Source of the DNA: Paracidovorax wautersii
GTDB lineage: Bacteria; Pseudomonadota; Gammaproteobacteria; Burkholderiales; Burkholderiaceae_C
DNA length: 64,000 nucleotides
Reading direction: 5' to 3'
NCBI RefSeq assembly: GCF_031453675.1
Contig: NZ_JAVIZX010000001.1
Location: 62,001-126,000, forward strand
Below the pieces are notes generated by a model. That model was not told the origin of the DNA, made no database searches, and was given only the letters and a program-made list of their open reading frames with translations. Below are positions 16,001-25,330 of this stretch, in pieces; position 1 is the stretch's first letter, and each line of letters opens with the position of its first letter. Both the position numbers and the translations under genes were made by a program.

Positions 16001-16971
16001 GTGCGGCGGCCTTGCTGCAGTTGCGCGTGGCCGGCAAGCGGGCCGCCGCGCAGGACATCGTGGAGCTGACGCTGCAGGCCCTGCCCGGGCAGAGCCTGCC
16101 CGCATTCGATGCCGGCGCCCATCTCGACCTGCATCTGCCCGGCGGGTTGGTCCGCCCTTATTCGCTCAGCAACGACCCCGCGGAGCGGGACCGCTACGTG
16201 CTCGGCGTGCTGCGCTCGGCGCAATCGCGCGGCGGTTCCGCCGCCGTGCACGAGCAATTGCAGGTGGGCCAGACCGTGGCCACCAGCGCGCCCCGCAACC
16301 ACTTTCCGCTGCAGGCCACGCCAGCGCAGAAGCTGCTGCTGGCGGGGGGCATCGGCATCACGCCTCTGCTGAGCATGGCCCGCCAGTTGGCGCGGGAGAA
16401 GCGCCCCTTCAGGCTGCATTACGCCGGCCGTTCGCGTGAGCGCATGGCGTTCGCCGACGTGCTGGATGCAGCGCCGCTGGCCGGCAGCACGCAGCTGCAC
16501 GTGGCCAGCGACGGCGGAGCCCCCGACCTGTGCGCGCTGCTCGACGCCCAGCCACCGGGCACCGAGCTCTATGTCTGCGGCCCACTCGGGTTCATGGATG
16601 CGGCGTTCGATGCGGCCACGGCACGCGGTTGGGACAGGAGCCGCCTGCACCGGGAACTGTTCGGCGCCAGCGCGGCGCCGGCGAGCAGCGCGAACCCGGC
16701 GGACCGCCCCTTCGAGATCGAGATCGCCAGCACCGGGCAGGTCGTCTTCGTCCCCGCAGGCTGCAGCGCAGCCAAAGCCCTGCAGGAGGCGGGGCTGGCG
16801 CTCTACACCTCGTGCGAGCAGGGCGTATGCGGCACCTGCCTCACCCGGGTGACGGCCGGCCAGCCGGACCACCGCGACCAGTACCTCACCCCGGAAGAGC
16901 AGGCGGCGAACTACCAGTTCCTGCCCTGCTGCTCACGATCTCTATCCCCCCGGCTGGTCATCGACCTGTGA
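15997..16971 (+). CDS. vanB: vanillate O-demethylase reductase subunit
   Basis: The protein has 324 residues, and its ATGA start overlaps the vanA stop. It has an FMN/FAD-binding beta barrel (RPYSLSNDPAERDRYVLGV), an NAD-binding domain (LLLAGGIGITPLLSMA; ELYVCGPLGFMDA) and a C-terminal plant-type 2Fe-2S ferredoxin domain with CEQGVCGTCLTRV plus the later FLPCCSR Cys. That is the class IA oxygenase reductase layout of VanB. It carries electrons from NADH to the VanA Rieske centre. An open frame extends far upstream inside vanA but is an artefact of GC-rich sequence. Confidence 0.93.
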   Translation: MSAAALLQLRVAGKRAAAQDIVELTLQALPGQSLPAFDAGAHLDLHLPGGLVRPYSLSNDPAERDRYVLGVLRSAQSRGGSAAVHEQLQVGQTVATSAPRNHFPLQATPAQKLLLAGGIGITPLLSMARQLAREKRPFRLHYAGRSRERMAFADVLDAAPLAGSTQLHVASDGGAPDLCALLDAQPPGTELYVCGPLGFMDAAFDAATARGWDRSRLHRELFGASAAPASSANPADRPFEIEIASTGQVVFVPAGCSAAKALQEAGLALYTSCEQGVCGTCLTRVTAGQPDHRDQYLTPEEQAANYQFLPCCSRSLSPRLVIDL

Positions 16972-17032
16972 CGCGCAGGGCCTGCGGCGGGCCATGCCTA
17001 GCGCTGGCACAGCCGCCCCGACATCCCGCCGC

Positions 17033-17524
17033 TCAGCGGGCCACGCGGTCCAGCAGATCCATCAGCGTTTCGCGCTCGTCCGCGCTCAGCCCCTTGGACA
17101 GCCGGACTTCGTACTCCGCCAGCTTGTCGCGGACTTCGCCCAGACGCTCCTCGCCCTGCTCGGTGATCTCCAGGGAGTAGCGGCGGCGGTCGCCTTCCAC
17201 CTCGACCCGGCGGATCCACCCGGCCCCTTCCAGCGCGTCCACCAGCTTGAGCACGCTGGGCCCGGCCACGCCCAATTCCTTGGCCAATGCCGCCTGGTTG
17301 ATGCCCGTGTTCATGGCGATCAGGGACAACGCCGTAACGCGGGCCGGCGACAGGTCCATCGGCGCCATTTTCTCGAAGAACAAATCGAAGGCCCGCACCT
17401 GGGCAAGCCGCAGCTTGTAGCCCAGCGCATCGCTTTGAAAGTCGTGCGATGCCGCTGCCTTGCGGGACCGCGAGGTCGGCCGCCTGCCTGGCGGCGCTGA
17501 CTCTGAACCACTGATTCGAACCAT
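17033..17524 (-). CDS. MarR family transcriptional regulator
   Basis: The protein has 163 residues. A basic, Ser/Arg-rich N-terminal extension of about 30 residues precedes a winged-helix domain: MDLSPARVTALSLIAMNTGINQAALAKELGVAGPSVLKLVDALE, then the wing GWIRRVEVEGDRRRYSLEITEQG. Regulators of hydroxycinnamate catabolism in several proteobacteria (FerC, FerR, CouR) are MarR proteins that release DNA on binding the CoA thioester, and this gene sits among acyl-CoA synthetase and crotonase genes. An AAGGAG ribosome site overlaps the edge of a TTA-N7-TAA palindrome, so the gene is probably autorepressed. It is convergent with vanB. Confidence 0.88.
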   Translation of the reverse strand: MVRISGSESAPPGRRPTSRSRKAAASHDFQSDALGYKLRLAQVRAFDLFFEKMAPMDLSPARVTALSLIAMNTGINQAALAKELGVAGPSVLKLVDALEGAGWIRRVEVEGDRRRYSLEITEQGEERLGEVRDKLAEYEVRLSKGLSADERETLMDLLDRVAR

Positions 17525-17533
17525 GCCAACTCC

Positions 17534-17546
17534 TTATCCAAGGTAA
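17534..17546. promoter_or_regulatory. TTA-N7-TAA operator at the MarR promoter
   Basis: TTATCCAAGGTAA is an inverted repeat 10 bp upstream of the MarR start. It abuts the AAGGAG ribosome site and lies just downstream of a -10-like TATGAT (complement of 17549-17554). It is very close to the site at 22774-22786, read as TTATCCAGGTTAA on the other strand. Confidence 0.6.
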
Positions 17547-17616
17547 CAATCATAGTGGCCCTGCCCGATCTGCTGCGAAAACTGCAGCAGGTGCGTAAGG
17601 CGACCGGAGCCCTGGA

Positions 17617-18093
17617 TCAGTCGCGGAACAGGTCGAAAGCCGCGGTCCGGCGACCGATGCGCCAGCCTTGCGCCGTGCGCACGAAGTGATCGACGAAGTG
17701 CCCCAGCCGCTGCAGCGGCTCCGCAGGCCGCCCATGGGGGCCGGGAAGGCTGTCGGCCTGGGCGGTCCATACCAGGACGCGGCTGGTGGCGAGCGCATGG
17801 TCTTCGGAGACCTCGTCGAACAGGGTTCCGCAGATCACATGCACCGTCGTGCGGCCCGGCGGTCGCGCTCGGTAGGTCTGCTCGATGGCGGAACGCCCGG
17901 TGACGAGCGCCCCGCCCGGCCGCACCAGCACGCCGTCTTCACTGAACAGGGCCGCCAGGGCGACCGCGTCCCCTGCATCCACCAGCGCAGCGGACCGCAG
18001 GACGAGGGCGCTGCAGGCCGATTCGGCGAGCCACCCCGCCCCCGCAGCCGAATGCGGCTGCGCGTCTTCGCCCGCAGGATCACCGGCCGCCAT
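17617..18093 (-). CDS. NTF2/SnoaL-like protein
   Basis: The protein has 158 residues. After an Ala-rich start it reads LRSAALVDAGDAVALAALFS, EDGVLVRPGGALVTGRSAIEQTY, CGTLFDEVSEDHALATSRVL and HFVDHFVRTAQGWRIGRRTA, the pattern of a cone-shaped NTF2-like fold (helix, EDGV strand, 'G...I...Y', final GWRI strand). Such proteins are often small hydrolases, isomerases or dioxygenase beta subunits; no catalytic identity is evident. It overlaps the alpha/beta hydrolase gene by 14 bp and ends the leftward operon, 92 bp before the MarR gene. Confidence 0.75.
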   Translation of the reverse strand: MAAGDPAGEDAQPHSAAGAGWLAESACSALVLRSAALVDAGDAVALAALFSEDGVLVRPGGALVTGRSAIEQTYRARPPGRTTVHVICGTLFDEVSEDHALATSRVLVWTAQADSLPGPHGRPAEPLQRLGHFVDHFVRTAQGWRIGRRTAAFDLFRD

Positions 18094-18844
18094 GGCACGC
18101 CTTCAGCCACGCGGCCAGGGCCTGCGTGACCGCCTCCGGCTGCTCCATCGGGCTCATGTGGCCGCAGGCATCGATCAGGCACAGGGTCGAATGCGGCACC
18201 TGGGCGTGCATGGCCTGGTGCCGTTCCGGCGGGCTCCACCGGTCATCCTGTCCGCACAGCAGCAGCAGCGGGCAGGTCACGGACGCGAGCACGGGTGCTG
18301 CATCGGGCCGCTCCAGCAACGCCTCGATCTGCGCGGCAAAGCGCTGGAGGTCACTGCGCGCGACCATGGCGACGATGCGCTCGAAAAGCGGCGTGGCCAC
18401 CACGTCGGGGTGCACCATCGGCACGGCCCATTGGCGCGCCATGGCGGCCATGCCGTCACGCTGCGCCAGGGCCAGCAGTTCGAGGCGCCCTCTGCGCTCT
18501 TCCTCGCCGGCCACTCCGGCGGCGCGTGCGCCCGTTCCGGTGTCCAGCAGCGCCAGCCCGGCGACACGCTCGGGGGCGATGCGCAGCATCTCCAGCGCCA
18601 CCCGCCCCCCCATCGAATGGCCGGCCAGCGCGAAGCGGGGCGCAGCCACGGCGTCCAGCATGTGCCGCGCCATCCGCTCGATGCGGTCCAGCACTCCGTA
18701 CTCACCTACGACGATCTCCGCAGAAGCGGACAGGACGTCCATCTGGCCGGCCCAGACGTCGGCGTCGCACAGCAGGCCGGGGAGCAGCACGAGGGGCGGC
18801 GCCGGCAACGGCCGCCCATCCTTGCCATGCAGGGTGGCCTCCAT
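18080..18844 (-). CDS. alpha/beta hydrolase
   Basis: The protein has 254 residues. APPLVLLPGLLCDADVWAGQ is the oxyanion-loop strand and FALAGHSMGGRVALEML is the nucleophile elbow (Ser in GHSMGG). LLLLCGQDDRWSPPERH carries the acid and DACGHMSPMEQPEAV the catalytic His. It resembles 3-oxoadipate enol-lactonase-like esterases. Its start overlaps the amidohydrolase stop as TGATG, a coupling junction; an ATG three codons upstream is also possible. In this operon it could hydrolyse an aromatic ester or a thioester intermediate, but the substrate is not readable. Confidence 0.82.
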   Translation of the reverse strand: MEATLHGKDGRPLPAPPLVLLPGLLCDADVWAGQMDVLSASAEIVVGEYGVLDRIERMARHMLDAVAAPRFALAGHSMGGRVALEMLRIAPERVAGLALLDTGTGARAAGVAGEEERRGRLELLALAQRDGMAAMARQWAVPMVHPDVVATPLFERIVAMVARSDLQRFAAQIEALLERPDAAPVLASVTCPLLLLCGQDDRWSPPERHQAMHAQVPHSTLCLIDACGHMSPMEQPEAVTQALAAWLKACHGGR

Positions 18845-19776
18845 CAGCAGCATCCGGCCGCGGCGGGCGGCTTGAGCCGCTGGTAGCGGCCGAACTGGGG
18901 ATCGCGGTCCAACCCGAGCAGCTGGATGGCGTTCTGCCTGAGGATCAACGGGCGCACCTCGGGGCGGATGTCGAGCGCCTCGAAGTCCTTCAGCCACCGG
19001 TCGGCCGTGATGACCGGGTAGTCGGAGCCGAAGAGCACCTTGTGCTTCAGCAAGGTGTTGGCGTACTTCACCAGCTGCGGCGGAAAGTACTTGGGGGACC
19101 AGCCCGAGAGGTCGATATACACGTTCGGCTTGTGGGTGGCCACGGCCAGCGCGTTGTCCTGCCAGGGGAAGGAGGGGTGGGCGATCACGATGGGCATCAT
19201 CGGAAAATCCACGGCGACGTCGTCCAGGAACATCGGGTCGGAGTACTTCAGCCGGATGCCGCCCCCGCCCGGCAGGCCCGCCCCCACGCCGGTCTGGCCG
19301 CTGTGGAAAATCGCCGGCAGCCCGGCCTCCGCAATGGCTTCGTACACGGTGTAGGCCGCCCGGTCGTTCGGGTAGAAGCCCTGCGCCGACGGGTGGAACT
19401 TGAAGCCCCGGACGCCATAGCCCGAGATCAGCCGCCGCACCTCCCGCGCGCCCATCTTTCCACGCATCGGGTCCACGCTGGCGAACGGGATCAGGGCGTC
19501 CGGATGGCGGGCTGCGTCCTCGGCCACTTCCTCGTTGGTGATGCGCACCTGGCCGGTCTCGCGCTCGGTGTCCACCGGAAAGATCACGGCCAGCATGTTC
19601 CGCTCACGGTAGTAGGCGGCTGTCTCGTCGATGCTGGGACGCGGCATGGCCTGTTTGAAGTACGCATCCATCGCCGCATCGATGGCGATGGTCACCTCAT
19701 CCGGTGCATTCCGCAGCGACTTGGTCGCATGGGTATGCAGGTCGATGGCGACGATGCTGTCGAGGAACGTACTCAT
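18844..19776 (-). CDS. amidohydrolase family protein (candidate beta-ketoacyl-CoA hydrolase)
   Basis: The protein has 310 residues. IVAIDLHTHATKS supplies the metal-binding HxH. GFKFHPSAQGFYPND, GLPAIFHSGQTG, MMPIVIAHPSFPWQDNA and LFGSDYPVITAD give the further His and Asp of an Amidohydro_2 barrel. The family includes decarboxylases and hydrolases of aromatic acids. In the CoA-dependent, non-retro-aldol breakdown of hydroxycinnamates (Cou/Phd systems of actinobacteria) an amidohydrolase-family protein cleaves the aryl-beta-ketopropionyl-CoA. Placement beside an acyl-CoA synthetase and crotonase suggests the same job here, but that is inference. It overlaps the synthetase gene by ATGA. Confidence 0.78.
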   Translation of the reverse strand: MSTFLDSIVAIDLHTHATKSLRNAPDEVTIAIDAAMDAYFKQAMPRPSIDETAAYYRERNMLAVIFPVDTERETGQVRITNEEVAEDAARHPDALIPFASVDPMRGKMGAREVRRLISGYGVRGFKFHPSAQGFYPNDRAAYTVYEAIAEAGLPAIFHSGQTGVGAGLPGGGGIRLKYSDPMFLDDVAVDFPMMPIVIAHPSFPWQDNALAVATHKPNVYIDLSGWSPKYFPPQLVKYANTLLKHKVLFGSDYPVITADRWLKDFEALDIRPEVRPLILRQNAIQLLGLDRDPQFGRYQRLKPPAAAGCC

Positions 19777-21911
19777 TTCACCACCACCAGTGCATCCAGG
19801 GCCAGCACCCCGCCGCCCGTGCCGTAGGCGACCAGCGGGTTGATGTCGATTTCTTCGATGTCGGGGCGGGCCAGCATGAGGGCGCCCACCGTCGCCACCG
19901 CCTGCGCCACGGCGGGCAGATCCACCGGTGGAGCACCGCGGAACCCGTCGAGCAGCTTCGCGCCCTTGAGCGATCGCAGCCGCGCCTCGATGCCTGCCAG
20001 GGGAAGGTCCGCCGACAACAGCTGCACATCGCCCAGGGCCTCGACCCAGATGCCCCCCAGGCCGACCATGAGCACCGGGCCCCATTGCGGGTCCCTTACG
20101 GCACCGATTACCAGTTCGAGCCCGCGCGCACCCATGGCTTCGACGAGCACACCGTCAAGCACCAGGCTCGCATCATGCTGGCGGATGTTGTCATGCAGGC
20201 GCTGCCAGCCGTGGCGCAACTGCGCCTCGTCCTGGATGCCCAGCAGCACGCCGCCCGCCTCGGTCTTGTGCGCCAGCCGGGCCGCTTGCGCCTTGAGCAC
20301 CACCGGGTAGCCGATGCGCTGCGCCACGGCCACCGCTTCTTCCACGGAGGTCGCCAGATCGCCTTGCGGCGTCGCCAGCCCCGCGGCGCGCAGCCACGCC
20401 TTGCCCTGCCATTCGGGCAGCGTTCCCGGCGCCTGCAGGGGCAGGGCCGCCACCGCCGTGGCCAAGAGCGCCGCTGCAGGCGCGGCGCGCCGCTCGGCCT
20501 GCAGGCGGCCATGCCGTGCAAAGCGGGCCAGAGCACGCAGGGCACGCTCCGGCGACCGCATCAGCACCGTGCCGCTGCGCGCGGCCCGCTCCAGCATGGC
20601 GGGTGGCAGGGGCACGTCTTCGTTTTGCATCACGAAGATGGCGGGCTTGCTGCGCCCCTGCATGCCTTCCAGATGCGACTCCAGCCACACCGGCGCGATC
20701 TCGGGCGACGGCATGGGCAGCGACACCAGCAGACTCCCGATCGCCGGGTCGTCCTGGTGCGCCTTGACCCCGCGCGCTATCAGGTCCGGCCGGGGGCCGA
20801 TCAAGGTCCCTAGATCCAGCGGGTTGCGGGGCGGCGTGTAGACGGGTAGGTGCTCGCGCAACGCCTCCACCTGTTCAGCCGACATGGGCGGCATGGCCAG
20901 GCCCAGAGGCTCCAGGTAGTCGAGCGCGATGCCGCACAGCGCGCCAGAGGCGGTGATGAGGCCGAGCCCGCCTTCGGGGGCCTGCGGGAAGCGCAACAGC
21001 AACTGGCCCAGGTCGATGGCCTCTTCCAGGCTGTCGACCACCAGCACCCCGGCCCGCTCGACCGCCAGCCGCATGGCGGCATGGTTGCCGGCCAACGCAC
21101 CGGTGTGCGACTGGGACGCGGCCTGCGCCAGCTCGCTCCGCCCGGGATGCAGCAGCACGACGCCCTTGCCCGCAGACTGCAGATCGGCCAGCGCGGACAG
21201 CACCTGCGGCACCGCGCGGATCTGTTCGGCGTACACCACCACTGCCGCGGTCGCGGTATCCGTCGCCAGGAAGCGCAGAACTTCGGCCAGGCCCAGTTGG
21301 GCCTCGTTCCCCGTGGCCAGCACATAAGACACCGGCACGCCCCGCGCCTGGAGCGATGCCGAGACATGGATGCCGATGCCCCCGCTCTGGGCCACGACGG
21401 CCACGGCCGGCCCGTCATCGGGCCGCAGACGCGGCGGGAGCACCAGCTCGACCATCGCCACGTAGAAGCCATCCACGTTGTTGAAGAAGCCGATGGTGTT
21501 GGGCCCGAGCAGCCGCATCCCGCCCGCACGGGCCGTATCGGCGATCTCCTGCTGCCGGTCGCGCCCCGCCTCGCCCATCTCGGCAAAGCCCGAGGCGAAG
21601 CACACCGCTGCGCGGACGCCGCGGGCCACACAGGCCTGGACCGTCTCCAGCACCACGTCGGACGGCACCAGCAGGATGGCCAGATCCACCCCCACGGGCA
21701 GATCCGCTACCGAGGTCACGAGGGTTCTGCCGTCCACGGAACCGCCGCTGCGCCCTACCAGGTGCACATCACCGTCGTAGCCCGCCTCCAGCAGATTGCG
21801 CAGGACCACCAGCCCGGCAGAGCCGGCTTTCGTCGACAGGCCGACGATGGCCACCGACCGGGGCGCGACCAGCGGCTGCAGGTCGTCCGTCTTGCGTTGC
21901 ATGTCCATCAC
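19773..21911 (-). CDS. NDP-forming acyl-CoA synthetase (candidate feruloyl-CoA synthetase)
   Basis: The protein has 712 residues. It has a CoA-binding Rossmann domain (PRSVAIVGLSTKAGSAGLVVL), a succinyl-CoA synthetase-like ligase region with the phospho-His loop SQSHTGALAGNHAAM, and a C-terminal ATP-grasp domain (GYPVVLKAQAARLAHKTEAG; GPVLMVGLGGIWVEAL; EIDINPLVAYG). This is the layout of the nucleoside-diphosphate-forming acyl-CoA synthetases, to which FerA of Sphingobium (feruloyl-CoA synthetase) belongs. Context (crotonase, vanAB, CalA-like dehydrogenase) favours a hydroxycinnamate as substrate. It overlaps the crotonase gene by ATGA. Confidence 0.85.
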   Translation of the reverse strand: MMDMQRKTDDLQPLVAPRSVAIVGLSTKAGSAGLVVLRNLLEAGYDGDVHLVGRSGGSVDGRTLVTSVADLPVGVDLAILLVPSDVVLETVQACVARGVRAAVCFASGFAEMGEAGRDRQQEIADTARAGGMRLLGPNTIGFFNNVDGFYVAMVELVLPPRLRPDDGPAVAVVAQSGGIGIHVSASLQARGVPVSYVLATGNEAQLGLAEVLRFLATDTATAAVVVYAEQIRAVPQVLSALADLQSAGKGVVLLHPGRSELAQAASQSHTGALAGNHAAMRLAVERAGVLVVDSLEEAIDLGQLLLRFPQAPEGGLGLITASGALCGIALDYLEPLGLAMPPMSAEQVEALREHLPVYTPPRNPLDLGTLIGPRPDLIARGVKAHQDDPAIGSLLVSLPMPSPEIAPVWLESHLEGMQGRSKPAIFVMQNEDVPLPPAMLERAARSGTVLMRSPERALRALARFARHGRLQAERRAAPAAALLATAVAALPLQAPGTLPEWQGKAWLRAAGLATPQGDLATSVEEAVAVAQRIGYPVVLKAQAARLAHKTEAGGVLLGIQDEAQLRHGWQRLHDNIRQHDASLVLDGVLVEAMGARGLELVIGAVRDPQWGPVLMVGLGGIWVEALGDVQLLSADLPLAGIEARLRSLKGAKLLDGFRGAPPVDLPAVAQAVATVGALMLARPDIEEIDINPLVAYGTGGGVLALDALVVVK

Positions 21912-22720
21912 TGCACTCCTTGGGGCTGCGCGGCTGCCGGCACGACCTTGCCCGCCCGCTTTTCGAGGAAGGCGCGCATGCGTGCCTTGGCTTCCGCATC
22001 GGACTGCGTCACCGTGGCCATCAGGCCTTCGGTCAGCAGGCCATGCGCCATGGGCTGCTCCGCGATCAACGGGAGGGCCTGAAGAATGGCGAAATTGGAC
22101 AGCGGCGCATTGCTGGCAATGCGGGCCGCGAGCTCCATGCCCTTGCGCAGGCCCTCACCCGCGCCGACGAGGTGGTGGGCCAGGCCGATGCGAAGCCCTT
22201 CTTCGGCGGTGTAGACATGTCCCGTGAGCATCATCTCGGCCACGCGGGACGCACCGATCAACTTGCTCACCCGCACCGAGCCGCCGCCGCCCAGAAAGAT
22301 GCCGCGCTGGCCTTCCGGCAACCCGAAATAGGCACTCGGCTCGGCCACCCGCACATGGGCGACGGAGGCCAGTTCCAGCCCGCCGCCGATCACCGCGCCG
22401 TGCATCACGCACACCACGGGGCAGCGCCCGAACTGGATGCGCTCGAAGGCCTCGTACCAGACACGCGAGTGCATGAGGCCCTCGGCCGGAGACGTCTCGG
22501 CCAGTTCGCTCAGATCGAGCCCGGCGCAGAAATGCTCGCCGGCTCCGTCGAGCACCACGGCCCCGGTCGATGCGGGCAGGTTTTCCATGGCATGGCGCAG
22601 TTCGGCGATGACCTGCAGGCTGAGCGCATTGCGCTTGTGAGGCCGGTTGAGAGTCAGGCAGGTCACGGCGCCATGGTGGCTCACCGTGACGTGCGTGGAA
22701 GGGGGCAGTTCTGGGGGCAT
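21908..22720 (-). CDS. enoyl-CoA hydratase/isomerase (crotonase) family protein, second copy
   Basis: The protein has 270 residues, the same length as its paralogue at 13303. The shared blocks are CLTLNRPHKRNALSLQVIAEL, HFCAGLDLSELAE, CVMHGAVIGGGLELASVAHVRV, SAYFGLPEGQRGIFLGGGGS and SNAPLSNFAILQALP. It is the first gene of the leftward operon crotonase, acyl-CoA synthetase, amidohydrolase, hydrolase, NTF2-like. It probably hydrates the CoA thioester made by the synthetase. Whether it also cleaves to vanillin cannot be told from the sequence. A TTA-N7-TAA operator lies 54 bp upstream. Confidence 0.87.
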   Translation of the reverse strand: MPPELPPSTHVTVSHHGAVTCLTLNRPHKRNALSLQVIAELRHAMENLPASTGAVVLDGAGEHFCAGLDLSELAETSPAEGLMHSRVWYEAFERIQFGRCPVVCVMHGAVIGGGLELASVAHVRVAEPSAYFGLPEGQRGIFLGGGGSVRVSKLIGASRVAEMMLTGHVYTAEEGLRIGLAHHLVGAGEGLRKGMELAARIASNAPLSNFAILQALPLIAEQPMAHGLLTEGLMATVTQSDAEAKARMRAFLEKRAGKVVPAAAQPQGVQ

Positions 22721-23122
22721 GGTGCTTGTCAGGAAGGGAGCTGAGGGGCGCCATCCAAACCATCAATTAATGATTAACCTGGATAACGTTTTAATCGTAG
22801 CCCAAGCCCCGGACACCGCACTCGGTGCAAACCCTAGGGCGGATCGTCAGCCGGCGAAGACCGCGCGGTGGCCCGGTGCACCATGGGATCACGCGGCCTC
22901 ACGGCCTCCCCGTCGCGCTGCACGCAGCCCCACTGCGTCCACGCCGTGTGACATGTGCCTGCGCTGGCACCGGCGCACGGGCTTCGTCGTCGCTCTGACC
23001 GCACTCAGACCGGGCTGGCTGCCCGCATGGCGAGAACAGCGCCTCGAATGCAGGCGCGCAGCTGAATCGCGGGCTTCCCTATCAGCGAGGCAACGGTGCC
23101 GGCGAATGGTCCTGGTTGGTAG
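22721..23122. other. upstream region of the leftward crotonase operon
   Basis: These 400 bp lie between the sigma-54 regulator stop and the crotonase start. The first 80 bp are AT-rich and hold the operator at 22774-22786, with further TTAAT repeats. The remainder (22820-23110) is GC-rich with no gene I can support. Confidence 0.5.
22774..22786. promoter_or_regulatory. TTA-N7-TAA operator of the crotonase-synthetase operon
   Basis: TTAACCTGGATAA is an inverted repeat that, read on the coding strand, is TTATCCAGGTTAA, differing little from the MarR-promoter site TTATCCAAGGTAA. It lies 54 bp upstream of the start codon, in the AT-rich promoter zone. Confidence 0.58.
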
Positions 23123-24952
<1,830 letters not shown>

Positions 24953-25156
24953 TTTTTCGTGAATTTGGTCGCCGGAAGTCTGCACTGCAATTCATGATTT
25001 GCGCCATTGGCACCCACCCCGATGGGGCGTCGGCACCGCTCCGTGCCAACGCCAGCCGCCCCCCGGGAAAGTCCTGAGTTCGGCCCGCAAGCGCCAGCGA
25101 AATCAGCCACTTGCCAGCGCTCTCCCTTGCTTTTTCCGCACTGCAGCATTCCAAGC

Positions 25157-25171
25157 TGGCACGCGCGCTGC
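25157..25171 (+). promoter_or_regulatory. sigma-54 promoter of the aldehyde dehydrogenase operon
   Basis: TGGCACGCGCGCTGC matches the -24/-12 consensus TGGCACG-N4-TTGC with a single mismatch (C for the first T of the -12 box), and the GG and GC doublets are spaced correctly. It points toward the aldehyde dehydrogenase gene and implies a roughly 150-nt leader. The divergent gene encodes the matching type of activator. Confidence 0.72.
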
Positions 25172-25268
25172 AATAAGCCTTGCGCAGAACCGACCACGAA
25201 GGGGGTTCGGCAGCGTCGGACGACCAACACATCCCTTGATCGCCACAACGCCTCAGTACGCCCATTTC

Positions 25269-25283
25269 GTTAGTCACACTAAT
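25269..25283. promoter_or_regulatory. TTA-N7-TAA operator downstream of the sigma-54 promoter
   Basis: GTTAG-TCACA-CTAAT has the same half-sites and spacing as the operator at 13207-13221 (GTTAG-CTAGA-CTAAC). It lies about 100 bp downstream of the sigma-54 promoter and 48 bp before the start codon, so a bound repressor could act as a roadblock or cover a second promoter. Confidence 0.55.
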
Positions 25284-25330
25284 GTTAACCGTTATTACTA
25301 ATTAACAGAAGCATCGAGGAGCACACGCGC

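Larger units (their letters stand above)
24953..25330. promoter_or_regulatory. divergent control region of the regulator and dehydrogenase operon
   Basis: This 378-bp region contains a sigma-54 promoter (25157-25171), a TTA-N7-TAA site (25270-25282) and a larger dyad with GTTAA...TTAAC ends (25284-25306) just before the aldehyde dehydrogenase start. Upstream activator sites for the XylR-type protein should lie 100-200 bp before the promoter, but I could not pick one with confidence. Confidence 0.55.
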
